64,000 bases of DNA from Lederbergia citri (lineage in GTDB: Bacteria; Bacillota; Bacilli; Bacillales; Bacillaceae_C). The DNA lies in contig NZ_JAGYPG010000002.1 of assembly GCF_018343625.1 (NCBI RefSeq), positions 310,001 through 374,000 of the forward strand. Reading direction: 5' to 3'. The translations under genes were made by a program, and so were the position numbers. Of this stretch, positions 1 through 8,761 are shown in pieces (positions within the stretch are counted from its first letter, which is position 1; each line of letters starts with the position of its first letter). The notes beneath the pieces were generated by a model, which saw only the letters and a list, made by a program, of their open reading frames with translations, was not told the origin of the DNA and made no database searches.

Positions 1-167
1 ACTCTTTTATTCCGCTTTTCAATTAATTAGTTAAAAATCTATTAGACAAGTGATGATTTTCCTCTCATTTTGTACGTTTGTCCAAGCACTTATTTATATC
101 TACATATTGTATATTAAGGGATTCTCTTTATAGTATCCCTTACTCTTTCATTGGAGGTGTTTGAATA

Positions 168-251
168 ATGGGAACTTCATTTGCTTTAATCGTTGTTTTG
201 TTTATTTTGCTTATTATTGTAGGAACTGCATTCGTAGGAAACGCTTACTAA
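168..251 (+). CDS. YjcZ-type small sporulation membrane protein, 27 aa
   Basis: A 27-residue protein starting MGTSFALIVVLF, almost entirely one hydrophobic segment followed by a short polar end. It starts at the ATG at 168, six bases or so after a good GGAGGTGT ribosome binding site at 153-160. The pattern FALIVVLFILLIIVGTAF is typical of the YjcZ family of tiny sporulation-associated membrane proteins in Bacillus, whose molecular role is unknown. The next gene encodes a longer protein ending in nearly the same segment, so the two are tandem paralogs. Confidence 0.8.
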   Translation: MGTSFALIVVLFILLIIVGTAFVGNAY

Positions 252-346
252 TTCCTTTGGTGCTTCGACCCTATAGTGTTTGGATGAAACTCTGAATGAT
301 TATTTTAAGAATGAAACTCTTAAAGAATAAAGGAGGTGTATTTCAT

Positions 347-484
347 ATGTCATGGGGATGTAATAGGTATGGTGGCTATGGCGGTTATGGTTCCGGGTAC
401 TCAGGTGGAGGCATGTCTTTTGTATTAATCGTTGTACTGTTCATTTTATTGATTATCGTAGGAACTTCTTTCGTGAGATACTAA
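347..484 (+). CDS. YjcZ-type sporulation protein with Gly/Tyr-rich N-terminus, 45 aa
   Basis: A paralog of the gene just upstream. The N-terminal half is Gly/Tyr-rich (YGGYGGYGSGYSGGG) and the C-terminal half repeats the same transmembrane segment (FVLIVVLFILLIIVGTSF). The frame is open from 296, but the ATG at 347 is chosen because AAAGGAGGTG at 330-338 lies at proper spacing, while the earlier ATG has no such site. Gly-rich YjcZ-like proteins are known in spore coats and forespore membranes of Bacillus; the function is not established. Confidence 0.75.
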   Translation: MSWGCNRYGGYGGYGSGYSGGGMSFVLIVVLFILLIIVGTSFVRY

Positions 485-552
485 TGTGCGCCACAAGGGG
501 GCAGATAATATTCTGCCCTTCCATTTACTCCGGATTGGAAGGGAGCGATAAT

Positions 553-747
553 ATGCATCCATTAATGAGATATCGAGGCGAGCACGTTGAAGTTAGGGAT
601 CATCAAGGTAGAGTTTATAGAGGCGTGATAGACGGAGACCCACCACCTGGCGGAATTTTTATAGTATCTCCATTTAACAGAGTATTCGTCCCTTTTTTTG
701 CAATCGCCTTCGTCTTTTCATTCCGACTAAGAAGACGTATATTTTAA
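553..747 (+). CDS. Small conserved hypothetical protein, 64 aa
   Basis: The frame is open from 484, but the ATG at 553 follows a GGAAGGGAG ribosome binding site at 537-545 and gives a compact 64-residue protein. The N-terminal part (YRGEHVEVRDHQGRVYRGVI) looks like a small beta-barrel segment, followed by a hydrophobic stretch (VFVPFFAIAFVFSF) and an Arg-rich end (RLRRRIF). Its position directly after two YjcZ-type genes suggests a sporulation role, but this is only context. No family was recognised with confidence. Confidence 0.6.
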   Translation: MHPLMRYRGEHVEVRDHQGRVYRGVIDGDPPPGGIFIVSPFNRVFVPFFAIAFVFSFRLRRRIF

Positions 748-797
748 CAAATAATAAATGCTAATATAAGTGATATCCCACACGATATAAATAACAG

Positions 798-840
798 TCC
801 TTGTGGTTTAGTACCTTTAATTCTGTCTAGACCACAAGGA
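798..840 (+). terminator. Inverted repeat after the small sporulation genes
   Basis: The 10-base arms TCCTTGTGGT (798-807) and ACCACAAGGA (831-840) are perfectly complementary around a 23-base loop. It lies 51 bases after the stop at 747. No clean T-run follows, so this may be a weak terminator or only an mRNA 3' structure. Confidence 0.4.
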
Positions 841-940
841 ACCAAGCCTATTTTAAGGAAGTCGAAATCCCGCTACTTTCCCCTTCAAAAAAATATAAGT
901 GGATTTGCAAATGGAAATAACATGTAATGGAAAAATCACA

Positions 941-2140
941 CTAAACTGCTTTTTCTCGTTTATGGATATCCCTTTTTTCAATAAACAATATACCAAGTTC
1001 ATGGTGGTCCCCTTCGTATAGAGCCCGTTGCACAAGACGAATCTCACCATTTTTATCGAAAACTTCAAGCTTGCAATAGGCACGATTTTTTAGTAAAGCT
1101 TCATATAAATTTTGCTTATTATGTACCTTTATATTGTTGCAAGTCTGGATAATCTCACCGGTTTTTAATCCCATTTTATCAGCTGGTGATTCTGGAAGAA
1201 CATCCAATATCATAATTCCACTATTTCTTGGAGTGAAATAGTACACAGCTGAGCCTTCACGTACCCGATGCATGAATACAATTAAAAATCTTCCGAGTAC
1301 TGCTAATATAGCTGCTATTGCTGGAATATAATCAGGCAATAAAAAACTTACCGAACTGATTACAGTAATAAGGATTCCAAGAGTAAGCACTTGTTTTCCC
1401 AATCTTTTTACTACATTTCCTGGCAATGTTGTTTGAATTTGCTGCTGGAAGCCTAGTAAAAATGGAACTAAAATGAATGAATAACTTTCTGTTCCAAAAT
1501 GAAGGACTGGCCACCATTCAAATGGTGCACTGATTGGACCGAACGGTAGAAAAAGAAAGACAGGCAATAGCCAGAGGCGCTTTGTCTGGAGAGCTCCGAC
1601 TGTTAAGCCCCTTCTGCTTTTTCTCAGTTTAGGAGATACGTCCTTTAAACCATTTTTTATCATGAGTATTCCTTCAGTAATGATAAGGGTGCCCAGTAAA
1701 ATAGCGGTTCCCATGAAGAAACTAGAATCTATCGATTTAAATGATTTTTCAAAATAGGGAATTTCATAATTAAAATAGTTGGCGGCAAAAACAAATAATA
1801 AAGCCAGTCCAATCGTAAGAGCTGGAGATAGCAATCTTGCATTCCCAACTAACCCGAATAATAATGTCACGATCGCAATTACTGCTATGACAGGAAGAGG
1901 AATGGTTAATCCAATTGAAATAAATAGTAAAGACAAGACGAATCCAGCTATCAAACCAGCCGGAAGTAAGCTTCGCAGTTCATGAAATAGACTATTTACC
2001 CGTACATGAAAATCACGACGTTCTCTTTTGACCCGGAGATATCCAGCCATCACCGCGAGAAGCATCGAGAAATATAAAATTGGATGAAGAAACAATCTGC
2101 CAATCCCTTTTAATAGTTCAAGTAACCATATTTCCTCCAT
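941..2140 (-). CDS. minJ: Cell-division topology protein MinJ, 399 aa
   Basis: A polytopic membrane protein with about six to eight hydrophobic segments over the first 300 residues and a C-terminal PDZ domain (ILDVLPESPADKMGLKTGEII, near residues 305-380). Its length matches B. subtilis MinJ (about 397 residues), which bridges DivIVA and MinD at division sites and cell poles. It sits next to ctpB as in B. subtilis. The start at 2140 follows AAGGATG. B. subtilis has swrA between minJ and ctpB; here only about 165 bases, including a terminator, separate them. The assignment rests on domain layout plus synteny. Confidence 0.85.
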   Translation of the reverse strand: MEEIWLLELLKGIGRLFLHPILYFSMLLAVMAGYLRVKRERRDFHVRVNSLFHELRSLLPAGLIAGFVLSLLFISIGLTIPLPVIAVIAIVTLLFGLVGNARLLSPALTIGLALLFVFAANYFNYEIPYFEKSFKSIDSSFFMGTAILLGTLIITEGILMIKNGLKDVSPKLRKSRRGLTVGALQTKRLWLLPVFLFLPFGPISAPFEWWPVLHFGTESYSFILVPFLLGFQQQIQTTLPGNVVKRLGKQVLTLGILITVISSVSFLLPDYIPAIAAILAVLGRFLIVFMHRVREGSAVYYFTPRNSGIMILDVLPESPADKMGLKTGEIIQTCNNIKVHNKQNLYEALLKNRAYCKLEVFDKNGEIRLVQRALYEGDHHELGILFIEKRDIHKREKAV

Positions 2141-2251
2141 ACTGCCACATCCTTCTTTCGGAAAAATACTTACCTACTATTCTATCAGAACTTTCGGGAA
2201 AAAAGGGAAAAAAATTAGAAAAATGGTGGGTCCTTAGTAATTGGGAAAATA

Positions 2252-2293
2252 CAAATAAACTCCAACCTAAAATCATAGGCAGGAGTTTATTTG
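2252..2293 (-). terminator. Terminator of ctpB
   Basis: Complementary arms CAAATAAACTCC (2252-2263) and GGAGTTTATTTG (2282-2293) lie 14 bases past the ctpB stop at 2307. It is a strong hairpin with an A/T-rich tail on the minus strand, so minJ probably has its own promoter. Confidence 0.7.
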
Positions 2294-2306
2294 CAAGATC
2301 TTTATT

Positions 2307-3758
2307 TTACCGAATAGTTTTTAACGCTACTTGTAATTGCAGATCATTTTTTTCATCTTGGATGGCGCTGATGATTTGTTCTTCTAGTTTCATAGCTGTT
2401 TTTACATCTATTTTTCCAGTAACAGGAATTTTATTAATTGATTGGAAAGCTTTGACCGCCTTTTCCGTTTGTTCGTCAAAATAACCGTCTTGTCTACCAG
2501 TTCCATACCCTAACGCTAGCAGCATTTCTTGTGCAATCGTTACATTCTCATTATTCATATCAAGTGCGAGCGTTTCTTCTAGCTGTAATGAGTGAGCATG
2601 GAAATAAGCTGGCTGATCGACTTCAATTGTCGGTTTTATCCCTTTTCCATGAATCCAATTTCCATCCGGAGTAAGCCATTTAAACATCGTTAATTTAATA
2701 TTACTGCGATCATCTAAAGGTAATGCCTGCTGGACTGTTCCTTTTCCAAAAGTTTTCTTTCCAACTAACGAATATCCTTCAATTTCATATAAGGCTGCAG
2801 CCAATATTTCTGAAGCCGATGCACTTCCTTCATCAATTAAAACAGTAATAGGATAAGGTTTTTTCTCTTTAAGAGCTGTAAAATATGGAACTTTCTTTCC
2901 TGAACGTTCTTCAATTTGTACATACGGCTTCGATTCGGTTACGAGTTCGTACAAAATAGCCTCAACAGTCGAAAGCATACCACCTGGATTTCCACGTACA
3001 TCAATGATAAGTCCAGATAGATTTTGTTCCTCTAACTTTCGTAATTCTTTTGAAAAATCTTTTGCTGTCCCTTGTGCGAAAGAGGTGATTTGTATATATC
3101 CTATATTTTTTTCGGAGCTTTTTTTCATATTTGCAAAAACCGTTAAGACAGGTACTTCATCTCTCGTTATTTCTACTTCTAGTGGTTTAGACAGCCCACT
3201 TCTAACAATTTCCAGTTTAACATTTGTGCCTTTTTTTCCACGAATTTGTTTTGAAGCTTCATATAAATCGAGCCCTTCAACCGTTATACCATCAATGCTG
3301 ATGATTTGATCTCTTGCTTTTAGCCCGGCTTTTTCAGCAGGAGAGTTTTTAATAGGAGAAACGATAATAAGCTTTCCTTCTTGAATCGCAATTTGTGCCC
3401 CAATTCCATCAAAAGAGGAATCAAGACTATCATTAAATCTCTCTGATGCCTCTTCGTCCATATAAACGGAGTACGGATCTTGTAAAGTTCCGATCATTCC
3501 TTGAATAGCCCCTTGTATGAGTTGTCTATCACTTACATCCTCTACATACGATTTTTGAATCAATTCAAACGCATCCTCCACTTTTTCTAAACCAGGATTT
3601 CTTTCACCTTTAGTCGTTGCCTCATGATTGGATTCTACTTTTTCTTTGCTAAAGTCCATCGTTCCCGGCGGCAATATCCATAATAAACTTACATATGTAC
3701 CACTCGCACCCAATAACAAGGAGCAGATTGAAATGATGACAAGCCACTTGTTCTTCAT
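2307..3758 (-). CDS. ctpB: Carboxy-terminal processing serine protease CtpB, 483 aa
   Basis: An S41 family protease with an N-terminal signal anchor (residues 5-30), a PDZ domain (about 95-185), the protease core and a C-terminal peptidoglycan-binding repeat (about 405-460). The Ser nucleophile is S314 in GSASASE and the general base K339 in FGKGTVQ, spaced 25 residues apart as in B. subtilis CtpB. In that species CtpB cleaves SpoIVFA during engulfment to trigger sigma-K activation. It starts at 3758 with a strong GGAGGAGG site. The place next to minJ and near ftsEX is the ancestral arrangement. Confidence 0.93.
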   Translation of the reverse strand: MKNKWLVIISICSLLLGASGTYVSLLWILPPGTMDFSKEKVESNHEATTKGERNPGLEKVEDAFELIQKSYVEDVSDRQLIQGAIQGMIGTLQDPYSVYMDEEASERFNDSLDSSFDGIGAQIAIQEGKLIIVSPIKNSPAEKAGLKARDQIISIDGITVEGLDLYEASKQIRGKKGTNVKLEIVRSGLSKPLEVEITRDEVPVLTVFANMKKSSEKNIGYIQITSFAQGTAKDFSKELRKLEEQNLSGLIIDVRGNPGGMLSTVEAILYELVTESKPYVQIEERSGKKVPYFTALKEKKPYPITVLIDEGSASASEILAAALYEIEGYSLVGKKTFGKGTVQQALPLDDRSNIKLTMFKWLTPDGNWIHGKGIKPTIEVDQPAYFHAHSLQLEETLALDMNNENVTIAQEMLLALGYGTGRQDGYFDEQTEKAVKAFQSINKIPVTGKIDVKTAMKLEEQIISAIQDEKNDLQLQVALKTIR

Positions 3759-4148
3759 GTTTTTCCTCCTCCGCCGATCAAATCCTCAAGAGTTTTCTAT
3801 AATCCTATGCGGTGAATGGACAAGTTATGAGAAGAAACATTGTTTTGATAATAGCGCAAGGCGCCTGTTCGGCTCCGATTGCAAATGTTCTTTTATACTT
3901 TTGTCTCACAGGTTTCTGACATCGAGTGGCGGGTACCTTAAGCTATACAACAAAGTCTACTATTATATATTTGAAATTTATCATAGTTCAAGTCTAAAAG
4001 TTCTTTTTATTAAGCTATCGATTTTTCCAACTACCTCCTTAAAAAAATACATTTCAAAAATCCCCCTTATCCTTTTTGATTTTTTTAGCTATTTTTTCAC
4101 GATAAAAGGGTAGAGAAAGTTAACAACATTTGAAAGGGGCATAATTGG
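3759..4148. other. 390-base intergenic stretch between divergent ctpB and PQQ dehydrogenase genes
   Basis: It must hold the promoters of both divergent genes. No intact gene was found. A GC-richer patch around 3852-3886 (containing the palindromic GCGCAAGGCGCC) stands out from AT-rich flanks and resembles dispersed GC-rich repeats of Bacillus intergenic regions, but this was not verified. No T-box or other riboswitch core was recognised. Confidence 0.4.
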
Positions 4149-6392
4149 ATGAAAAGGTATTTTTTGAGTCTAATCGCTGTATTATTGCTTCTGATCGTTA
4201 CAAGTTGTACTCCACAGGACAAGAGCAGCAACCAAAATGAGGAAAAATCTAATATCCAGGGCAATAATAAGCAGGAAAATATTCAGGAAAAAAGTACAGT
4301 TACCAAGCCTGATACCAAATCAGACGGAGCAAACACCGGTCCTTTTCATCATATGGATTACAAGGCCAAGGCTGCACCGAAGTTTTCAGCTGATGAACTT
4401 GCAAAAAATCCAGAAGGAGATTGGCTTACAAATGGAGGCGATCTTTCCAATAGCCGCTATTCGCCCATGGATTCCATCAATACTTCCAATGTAAAAAATT
4501 TAAAAGTCGAATGGGTAACAAGCCTTGGCTCCGGCTTTGAGTTTAAATATTCTGGAGAAGCTACTCCGATCGTTTATGATGGGGTGATGTTTACCATTAC
4601 GGGGGCAAACCACATCCAAGCACTTGACGCTAAAACAGGAAAAATGATTTGGGAATACAATGCAAAACTTCCCGAAGAACTGAATACGGTCTGTTGTGGA
4701 TGGACAAGCCGCGGTGTTGCACTTGGGGATGGGAAGGTTTTTGTCGGATTATTGGATGCAAGATTAATCGCCCTTGACCAAAAAACTGGTGACCTCGTAT
4801 GGGAAACAAGAGTAGACGATTGGGAAAAAGGCTATACGATTACTAGTGCTCCCCTTTATTACGATGGAAAAGTATACACCGGTGTCGCTGGCGGTGAATA
4901 TGGAATTAAAGGACATCTGGCTGCTTATGATTCCGGGCACGGCAAGGAAGTTTGGAGAAAGTTTACTTTGCCTGCACAAGGCGAAAAAGGCAGCGAAACA
5001 TGGCCTAAGGACAGCGATAACATGCTAAGGGGTGGTGCTCCTGTCTGGCAAACACCAGCCGTTGATCCGGAATTGAACATGATCTATTTTTCCACTGGAA
5101 ATACTTCACCAGATTTAGACGGTAGTAACCGGGAAGGAGATAATTTATATGCCAACTCCGTTATGGCGCTAGATGCCGATACTGGGGAGTATAAATGGCA
5201 TTTCCAGGAAGTACACCATGATATATGGGACTTGGATCCTGCTAACCCTGTTGTTTTATTCGACGTGGAAATGAAGGGTAAGTTGAGAAAAGGAATTGTT
5301 CAAGCTGGAAAAACAGGATGGCTTTATATTTTGGACCGCACCAACGGGGAACCGCTGATTGGTATTGAAGAAAAGCCGGTGCCACAAAATGAAAAACAAA
5401 AAACATCACCAACCCAACCGATTCCAATCGGGGATGCCTTTGTACCGCAAACAGTTACCGATGAAGATGTGAAACGAGATTTACCAAAAGAATTTAAAGG
5501 AGAATACGGAGATATTTTTACTCCGTTCTGGGACAAGCCAGTTACACTAAAACCTTCGCCTCAAGGAGGGGCAAACTGGCCACCATCCGCATATAATCCC
5601 AACACCGAATATTTCTACGTGTTGGGAAATGATAACTACTTTGCCTATGCACATTATGGAGAAGATGAAGAAGATAAATTCGAGGAAGGAAAAGAGTATA
5701 TAGGAAGTGTCTGGCAGCCGGTTGAAAAATCGCCAAGCCGAGGAACTGTAACCGCTATGGATATTAAAACGAATAAAATCGTCTGGCAGAAAAATTGGGA
5801 TACGATTGCCTACAGCGGCATCTTGACTACAAAAGGCAATCTTGTCTTTACCGGTCATAATGACGGACGGATCATTGCATATAACGCGACTAATGGTGAT
5901 GAGATATGGGACTTTAAAATGGATGCTGGAGCAAACGCCCCGCCAATTACCTACGAAATCGACGGCAAGCAATACATCTCTATCTACGCTGCTGGGAATA
6001 CATTAGCAGGAACGAAGCATGGAGATAAAATCTATACATTCTCATTGGAAGGCAAATACGGTTCATTGGATGATATTCCGAAAGATCAAATTAATACATC
6101 ACCGGTCAAACATAAAGCAGCGAAAAATGAAAAAGACCAAAAAGGCCCTGATAAAAAAGTTGCAGCCAATGACGGAAAAACCATTTATAAAAACAACTGT
6201 CTCGCCTGCCACGGTGCAGAAGGAGCAGGAGGACACAACGGACCGAACTTACAAGAAACAGAAATGGATCTGGACGCCGTCATAAAACAAGTTAATAAAG
6301 GAAGCGGCTCTATGCCACCATTTGAACAAACATTATCCAAAGATGAGATTCAGTCAGTCGCGGAATACGTCAAAAGCCTTAGCAAAAAATAA
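4149..6392 (+). CDS. PQQ-dependent alcohol dehydrogenase lipoprotein with C-terminal cytochrome c, 747 aa
   Basis: Predicted to oxidise an alcohol or aldehyde outside the membrane using pyrroloquinoline quinone, passing electrons through its own heme c. A lipoprotein signal ends at C20 (LIVTSC). The eight-bladed propeller (about 85-640) contains vicinal cysteines C182-C183 (VCCGW), typical of the methanol/ethanol dehydrogenase family, and the HHDIWDLD motif with D361 and D363. The C-terminal domain binds heme c through C684-LA-C687-H688. It starts at 4149 after GAAAGGGG. D363, two residues after the likely catalytic Asp, is the position that marks lanthanide enzymes in XoxF/PedH; membrane glucose dehydrogenases have a similar HHDxWDxD motif, so the metal is undecided. 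It is absent from this place in B. subtilis. The substrate is unknown. Confidence 0.88.
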   Translation: MKRYFLSLIAVLLLLIVTSCTPQDKSSNQNEEKSNIQGNNKQENIQEKSTVTKPDTKSDGANTGPFHHMDYKAKAAPKFSADELAKNPEGDWLTNGGDLSNSRYSPMDSINTSNVKNLKVEWVTSLGSGFEFKYSGEATPIVYDGVMFTITGANHIQALDAKTGKMIWEYNAKLPEELNTVCCGWTSRGVALGDGKVFVGLLDARLIALDQKTGDLVWETRVDDWEKGYTITSAPLYYDGKVYTGVAGGEYGIKGHLAAYDSGHGKEVWRKFTLPAQGEKGSETWPKDSDNMLRGGAPVWQTPAVDPELNMIYFSTGNTSPDLDGSNREGDNLYANSVMALDADTGEYKWHFQEVHHDIWDLDPANPVVLFDVEMKGKLRKGIVQAGKTGWLYILDRTNGEPLIGIEEKPVPQNEKQKTSPTQPIPIGDAFVPQTVTDEDVKRDLPKEFKGEYGDIFTPFWDKPVTLKPSPQGGANWPPSAYNPNTEYFYVLGNDNYFAYAHYGEDEEDKFEEGKEYIGSVWQPVEKSPSRGTVTAMDIKTNKIVWQKNWDTIAYSGILTTKGNLVFTGHNDGRIIAYNATNGDEIWDFKMDAGANAPPITYEIDGKQYISIYAAGNTLAGTKHGDKIYTFSLEGKYGSLDDIPKDQINTSPVKHKAAKNEKDQKGPDKKVAANDGKTIYKNNCLACHGAEGAGGHNGPNLQETEMDLDAVIKQVNKGSGSMPPFEQTLSKDEIQSVAEYVKSLSKK

Positions 6393-6513
6393 ATTTAAGG
6401 TTAAACTACGCTTTCTGATTTCAATTACGAAGGGCAATTTCATATTTAGACACTGATTGAATAGTCTCCATTATCCCCAATATGAGCATTATAAACTAAG
6501 TATCAAAAAGACA

Positions 6514-6545
6514 AAAAAACTGAGGAACATGTCCTCAGTTTTTTT
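6514..6545. terminator. Bidirectional terminator between PQQ dehydrogenase and metY
   Basis: A-rich lead, arms AAACTGAGGA / TCCTCAGTTT around a short loop, then a T-run. It lies between convergent genes (stops at 6392 plus and 6552 minus) and can act on both strands. Confidence 0.85.
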
Positions 6546-6551
6546 ACTCAC

Positions 6552-7850
6552 TTATTTTACAGATGTTGCAGCGACCGCTTTTTCAATAGCTTGTTCAAGG
6601 TCTCCAGTAATATCTTCAATTGCTTCTAGACCAACCGCCAAGCGGATTAGTTCTTCTGTTACGCCTGTTAATTTCAATTCTTCGGCACTAAGTTGTTGGT
6701 GAGTAGTGGAAGCTGGGTGGATAATTAATGATTTCGCATCCCCAACGTTTGCTACATGTGAGAATAGCTTCACGTTGTCAATTGTTGCTCTTCCAGCTTC
6801 ACGTCCGCCTTTAATACCGAATACGACGATTGCTCCTGCTCCTTTAGGGAAGTATTTTTTAGAAAGCTCATAGGATGGATGGTCTTCCAATCCTGGATAG
6901 GACACCCACTCAACTGCATCGTGCTCTTGTAAGTATTTTGCTACTGCTTTCGCATTTTCAACATGTCTTTCTATACGTAGGTGCAATGTTTCTAACCCTT
7001 GTAAGAAGATAAAAGCATTATCAGGACTTAAGCAAGGCCCGAAGTCACGAAGTAGTTGAACTCTTAGCTTTGTAGCAAAAGCTGCTCCCGGAACATCAAT
7101 ACCAAAGCGGATACCGTGATACGTATGATCTGGTTCAATAAAATCAGGGAATTTCTCATTATTCCAATCAAATTTTCCGCTATCAACAACAACTCCACCA
7201 ATGGCAGTACCATGACCACCAATCCATTTTGTAGCGGAATGGACAACAATATCTGCACCAAACTCAATTGGTCTACTTAAAACAGGAGTGGCAAAAGTGC
7301 TATCAACGATTAATGGAATACCATTTTCATGAGCGATATTGGCAACTGCTTCTACATCTAAAATATGAAGACTTGGGTTACCGATCACTTCAGCGAAAAG
7401 TGCTTTTGTTTTAGGAGTAATTGCTTTTCTAAAATTTTCCGGATCTTTCGGATCAACGAATTTAACATTGATTCCGTATTTCGGAAGAGATACAGCAAAC
7501 AAGTTGAAAGTACCGCCGTATAGGTCAGTTGCAGCAACAATTTCGTCTCCAGCGCGAGCAATATTTAAGATTGAAAAAGCAATTGCCGCCATTCCGGAAG
7601 ATAAAGCAACAGCAGCTGTTCCTCCTTCGAGCTCTGCAACACGTTTTTCGAAAACATCTACAGTTGGGTTCATAATACGGGAATAAATATTACCCGCTAC
7701 TTCTAAACCAAATAATTTTTGCGCATGATCTGTATTTTCAAAAACATAAGAAGTTGTTCTATATACTGGAACTGCGCGTGCTCCCGTTTCATCAGGCACT
7801 TGGCCTCCGTGAAGTAATACCGTTTCTTGTTTGTAATTTTCTTGACTCAT
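6552..7850 (-). CDS. metY: O-acetylhomoserine sulfhydrylase, 432 aa
   Basis: A PLP enzyme of the Cys/Met metabolism family, making homocysteine from O-acetylhomoserine and sulfide. The PLP lysine is in HSATKWIGGHG, and the N-terminus (ETVLLHGGQVPDETGARAVPVYRTTSY) and length of about 430 are those of MetY rather than the roughly 380-residue MetB/MetI group. It starts at 7850 after TTAGGAGGAAGG. A SAM-I riboswitch and terminator in the leader mean that expression should fall when S-adenosylmethionine is plentiful. It is a single-gene unit with terminators on both sides. Confidence 0.93.
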   Translation of the reverse strand: MSQENYKQETVLLHGGQVPDETGARAVPVYRTTSYVFENTDHAQKLFGLEVAGNIYSRIMNPTVDVFEKRVAELEGGTAAVALSSGMAAIAFSILNIARAGDEIVAATDLYGGTFNLFAVSLPKYGINVKFVDPKDPENFRKAITPKTKALFAEVIGNPSLHILDVEAVANIAHENGIPLIVDSTFATPVLSRPIEFGADIVVHSATKWIGGHGTAIGGVVVDSGKFDWNNEKFPDFIEPDHTYHGIRFGIDVPGAAFATKLRVQLLRDFGPCLSPDNAFIFLQGLETLHLRIERHVENAKAVAKYLQEHDAVEWVSYPGLEDHPSYELSKKYFPKGAGAIVVFGIKGGREAGRATIDNVKLFSHVANVGDAKSLIIHPASTTHQQLSAEELKLTGVTEELIRLAVGLEAIEDITGDLEQAIEKAVAATSVK

Positions 7851-7917
7851 TTTTCCTTCCTCCTAATGTTGAGATTGTTGATTCGAAAACTTGGTTTAAA
7901 AGTTCTCTTATAATACT

Positions 7918-7946
7918 AAAAACCCTCTTCAATAAGAAGAGGGCTT
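7918..7946 (-). terminator. Riboswitch expression-platform terminator for metY
   Basis: On the minus strand the arms CCCTCTTC and GAAGAGGG are followed by TTTTTAG. It lies between the SAM-I aptamer and the metY start, the expected position of a SAM-dependent attenuator. Confidence 0.85.
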
Positions 7947-7963
7947 ATAATCAGTTTCCTCCC

Positions 7964-8073
7964 CTTATCTACCAGATCTTAATTGATCTGTAGGAATTAG
8001 CACCTTTTCAGATATCATCATCTGAAGGTTGCCGGGCATCGCAGGGCCTATTCCCTCCGCCGCTCTTGATAAG
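7964..8073 (-). ncRNA. SAM-I (S-box) riboswitch
   Basis: The minus strand carries the S-box core: P1 strand CTTATCAAGAG, then GCGGAGGGA, GGCCC, GATGCCCGGCAACC, AAGGTGCTAATTCC and closing GATAAG. These are the conserved elements of the SAM-I aptamer in the usual order. It lies between a sigma-A-like promoter and metY, with a terminator hairpin just after it. Confidence 0.95.
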
Positions 8074-8121
8074 AGTGATATTATTATACGGTTTTAAATT
8101 TTCTTTAAACTCTTGAAAACT

Positions 8122-8151
8122 AGTATATAGTAAGGGTTAGCGAAAAGTCAA
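8122..8151 (-). promoter_or_regulatory. Sigma-A promoter of metY
   Basis: On the minus strand, TTGACT (8146-8151) and TATACT (8122-8127) are separated by 18 bases. It lies about 50 bases before the SAM-I aptamer, the right distance for its transcription start. Confidence 0.7.
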
Positions 8152-8164
8152 CACATTTTTTCTT

Positions 8165-8761
8165 TTACTTTAAATCCTTTACTAACTTCACCATCATTTC
8201 TTCATCCATAGGTCCCAAAATCTTCTTCTGAACCACTCCATTCGTGCCGATCAAATAACTAGTTGGAATCGGAATAATCCTATATTTATCGGCAACTTCT
8301 CCTGCTTCATCTAAAGGAACACGAAAAGTTATCCCATACTCCTCAATAAATTTCTTTACCTTTTCTGGTCCATTCCCGCCTCGTTCTTCAGCCGTTAAAT
8401 TTACAGCAATGATTTCTACATTCATTTTTTCTGCATGTTTTTTATAAAAATTCTCCATATGCGGCATTTCCGCCCTACATGGAGGACACCACGTTGCCCA
8501 GAAGTTCAAAATGACTTTTTTTCCATTAAAATCAGATAATCTTACCTTTTCACCTTCAAGCGTCGTGAGCTCAAAATCGGGCGGGATATCTCCTTGAGAC
8601 AATCCTTCATTTAACCCTTCAACCTCATTCGTAGAATCAATAGCGTACTTCTCTTGCTCGAAGGTATCAATTTTCTTTGCACGAGCATCTTGAATAAGAT
8701 TAACGATTAAAATTCCTGCAAGTATAGCAACTAAAGATAACCCAAAGATTTTTTTAGTCAT
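8165..8761 (-). CDS. TlpA/ResA-like membrane-anchored thioredoxin, 198 aa
   Basis: A thiol-disulfide oxidoreductase of the TlpA/ResA family. An N-terminal signal anchor (residues 5-25) precedes an extracytoplasmic thioredoxin fold with the active site WCPPC in FWATWCPPCRAEMP, and the cis-proline region IPIPTSYLIG. ResA-type proteins reduce apocytochrome c heme-binding cysteines, so a role with nearby cytochromes (cccB, the PQQ dehydrogenase) is possible but not shown. It starts at 8761 after AAGGAGG and overlaps the upstream membrane gene by eight bases, so the two are translated together. Confidence 0.88.
   Translation of the reverse strand: MTKKIFGLSLVAILAGILIVNLIQDARAKKIDTFEQEKYAIDSTNEVEGLNEGLSQGDIPPDFELTTLEGEKVRLSDFNGKKVILNFWATWCPPCRAEMPHMENFYKKHAEKMNVEIIAVNLTAEERGGNGPEKVKKFIEEYGITFRVPLDEAGEVADKYRIIPIPTSYLIGTNGVVQKKILGPMDEEMMVKLVKDLK

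Noticed and set aside
3840..3960. T-box or other riboswitch upstream of ctpB or the PQQ gene
   Set aside because: No T-box core or antiterminator pair was found; the GC-rich patch alone is not enough.
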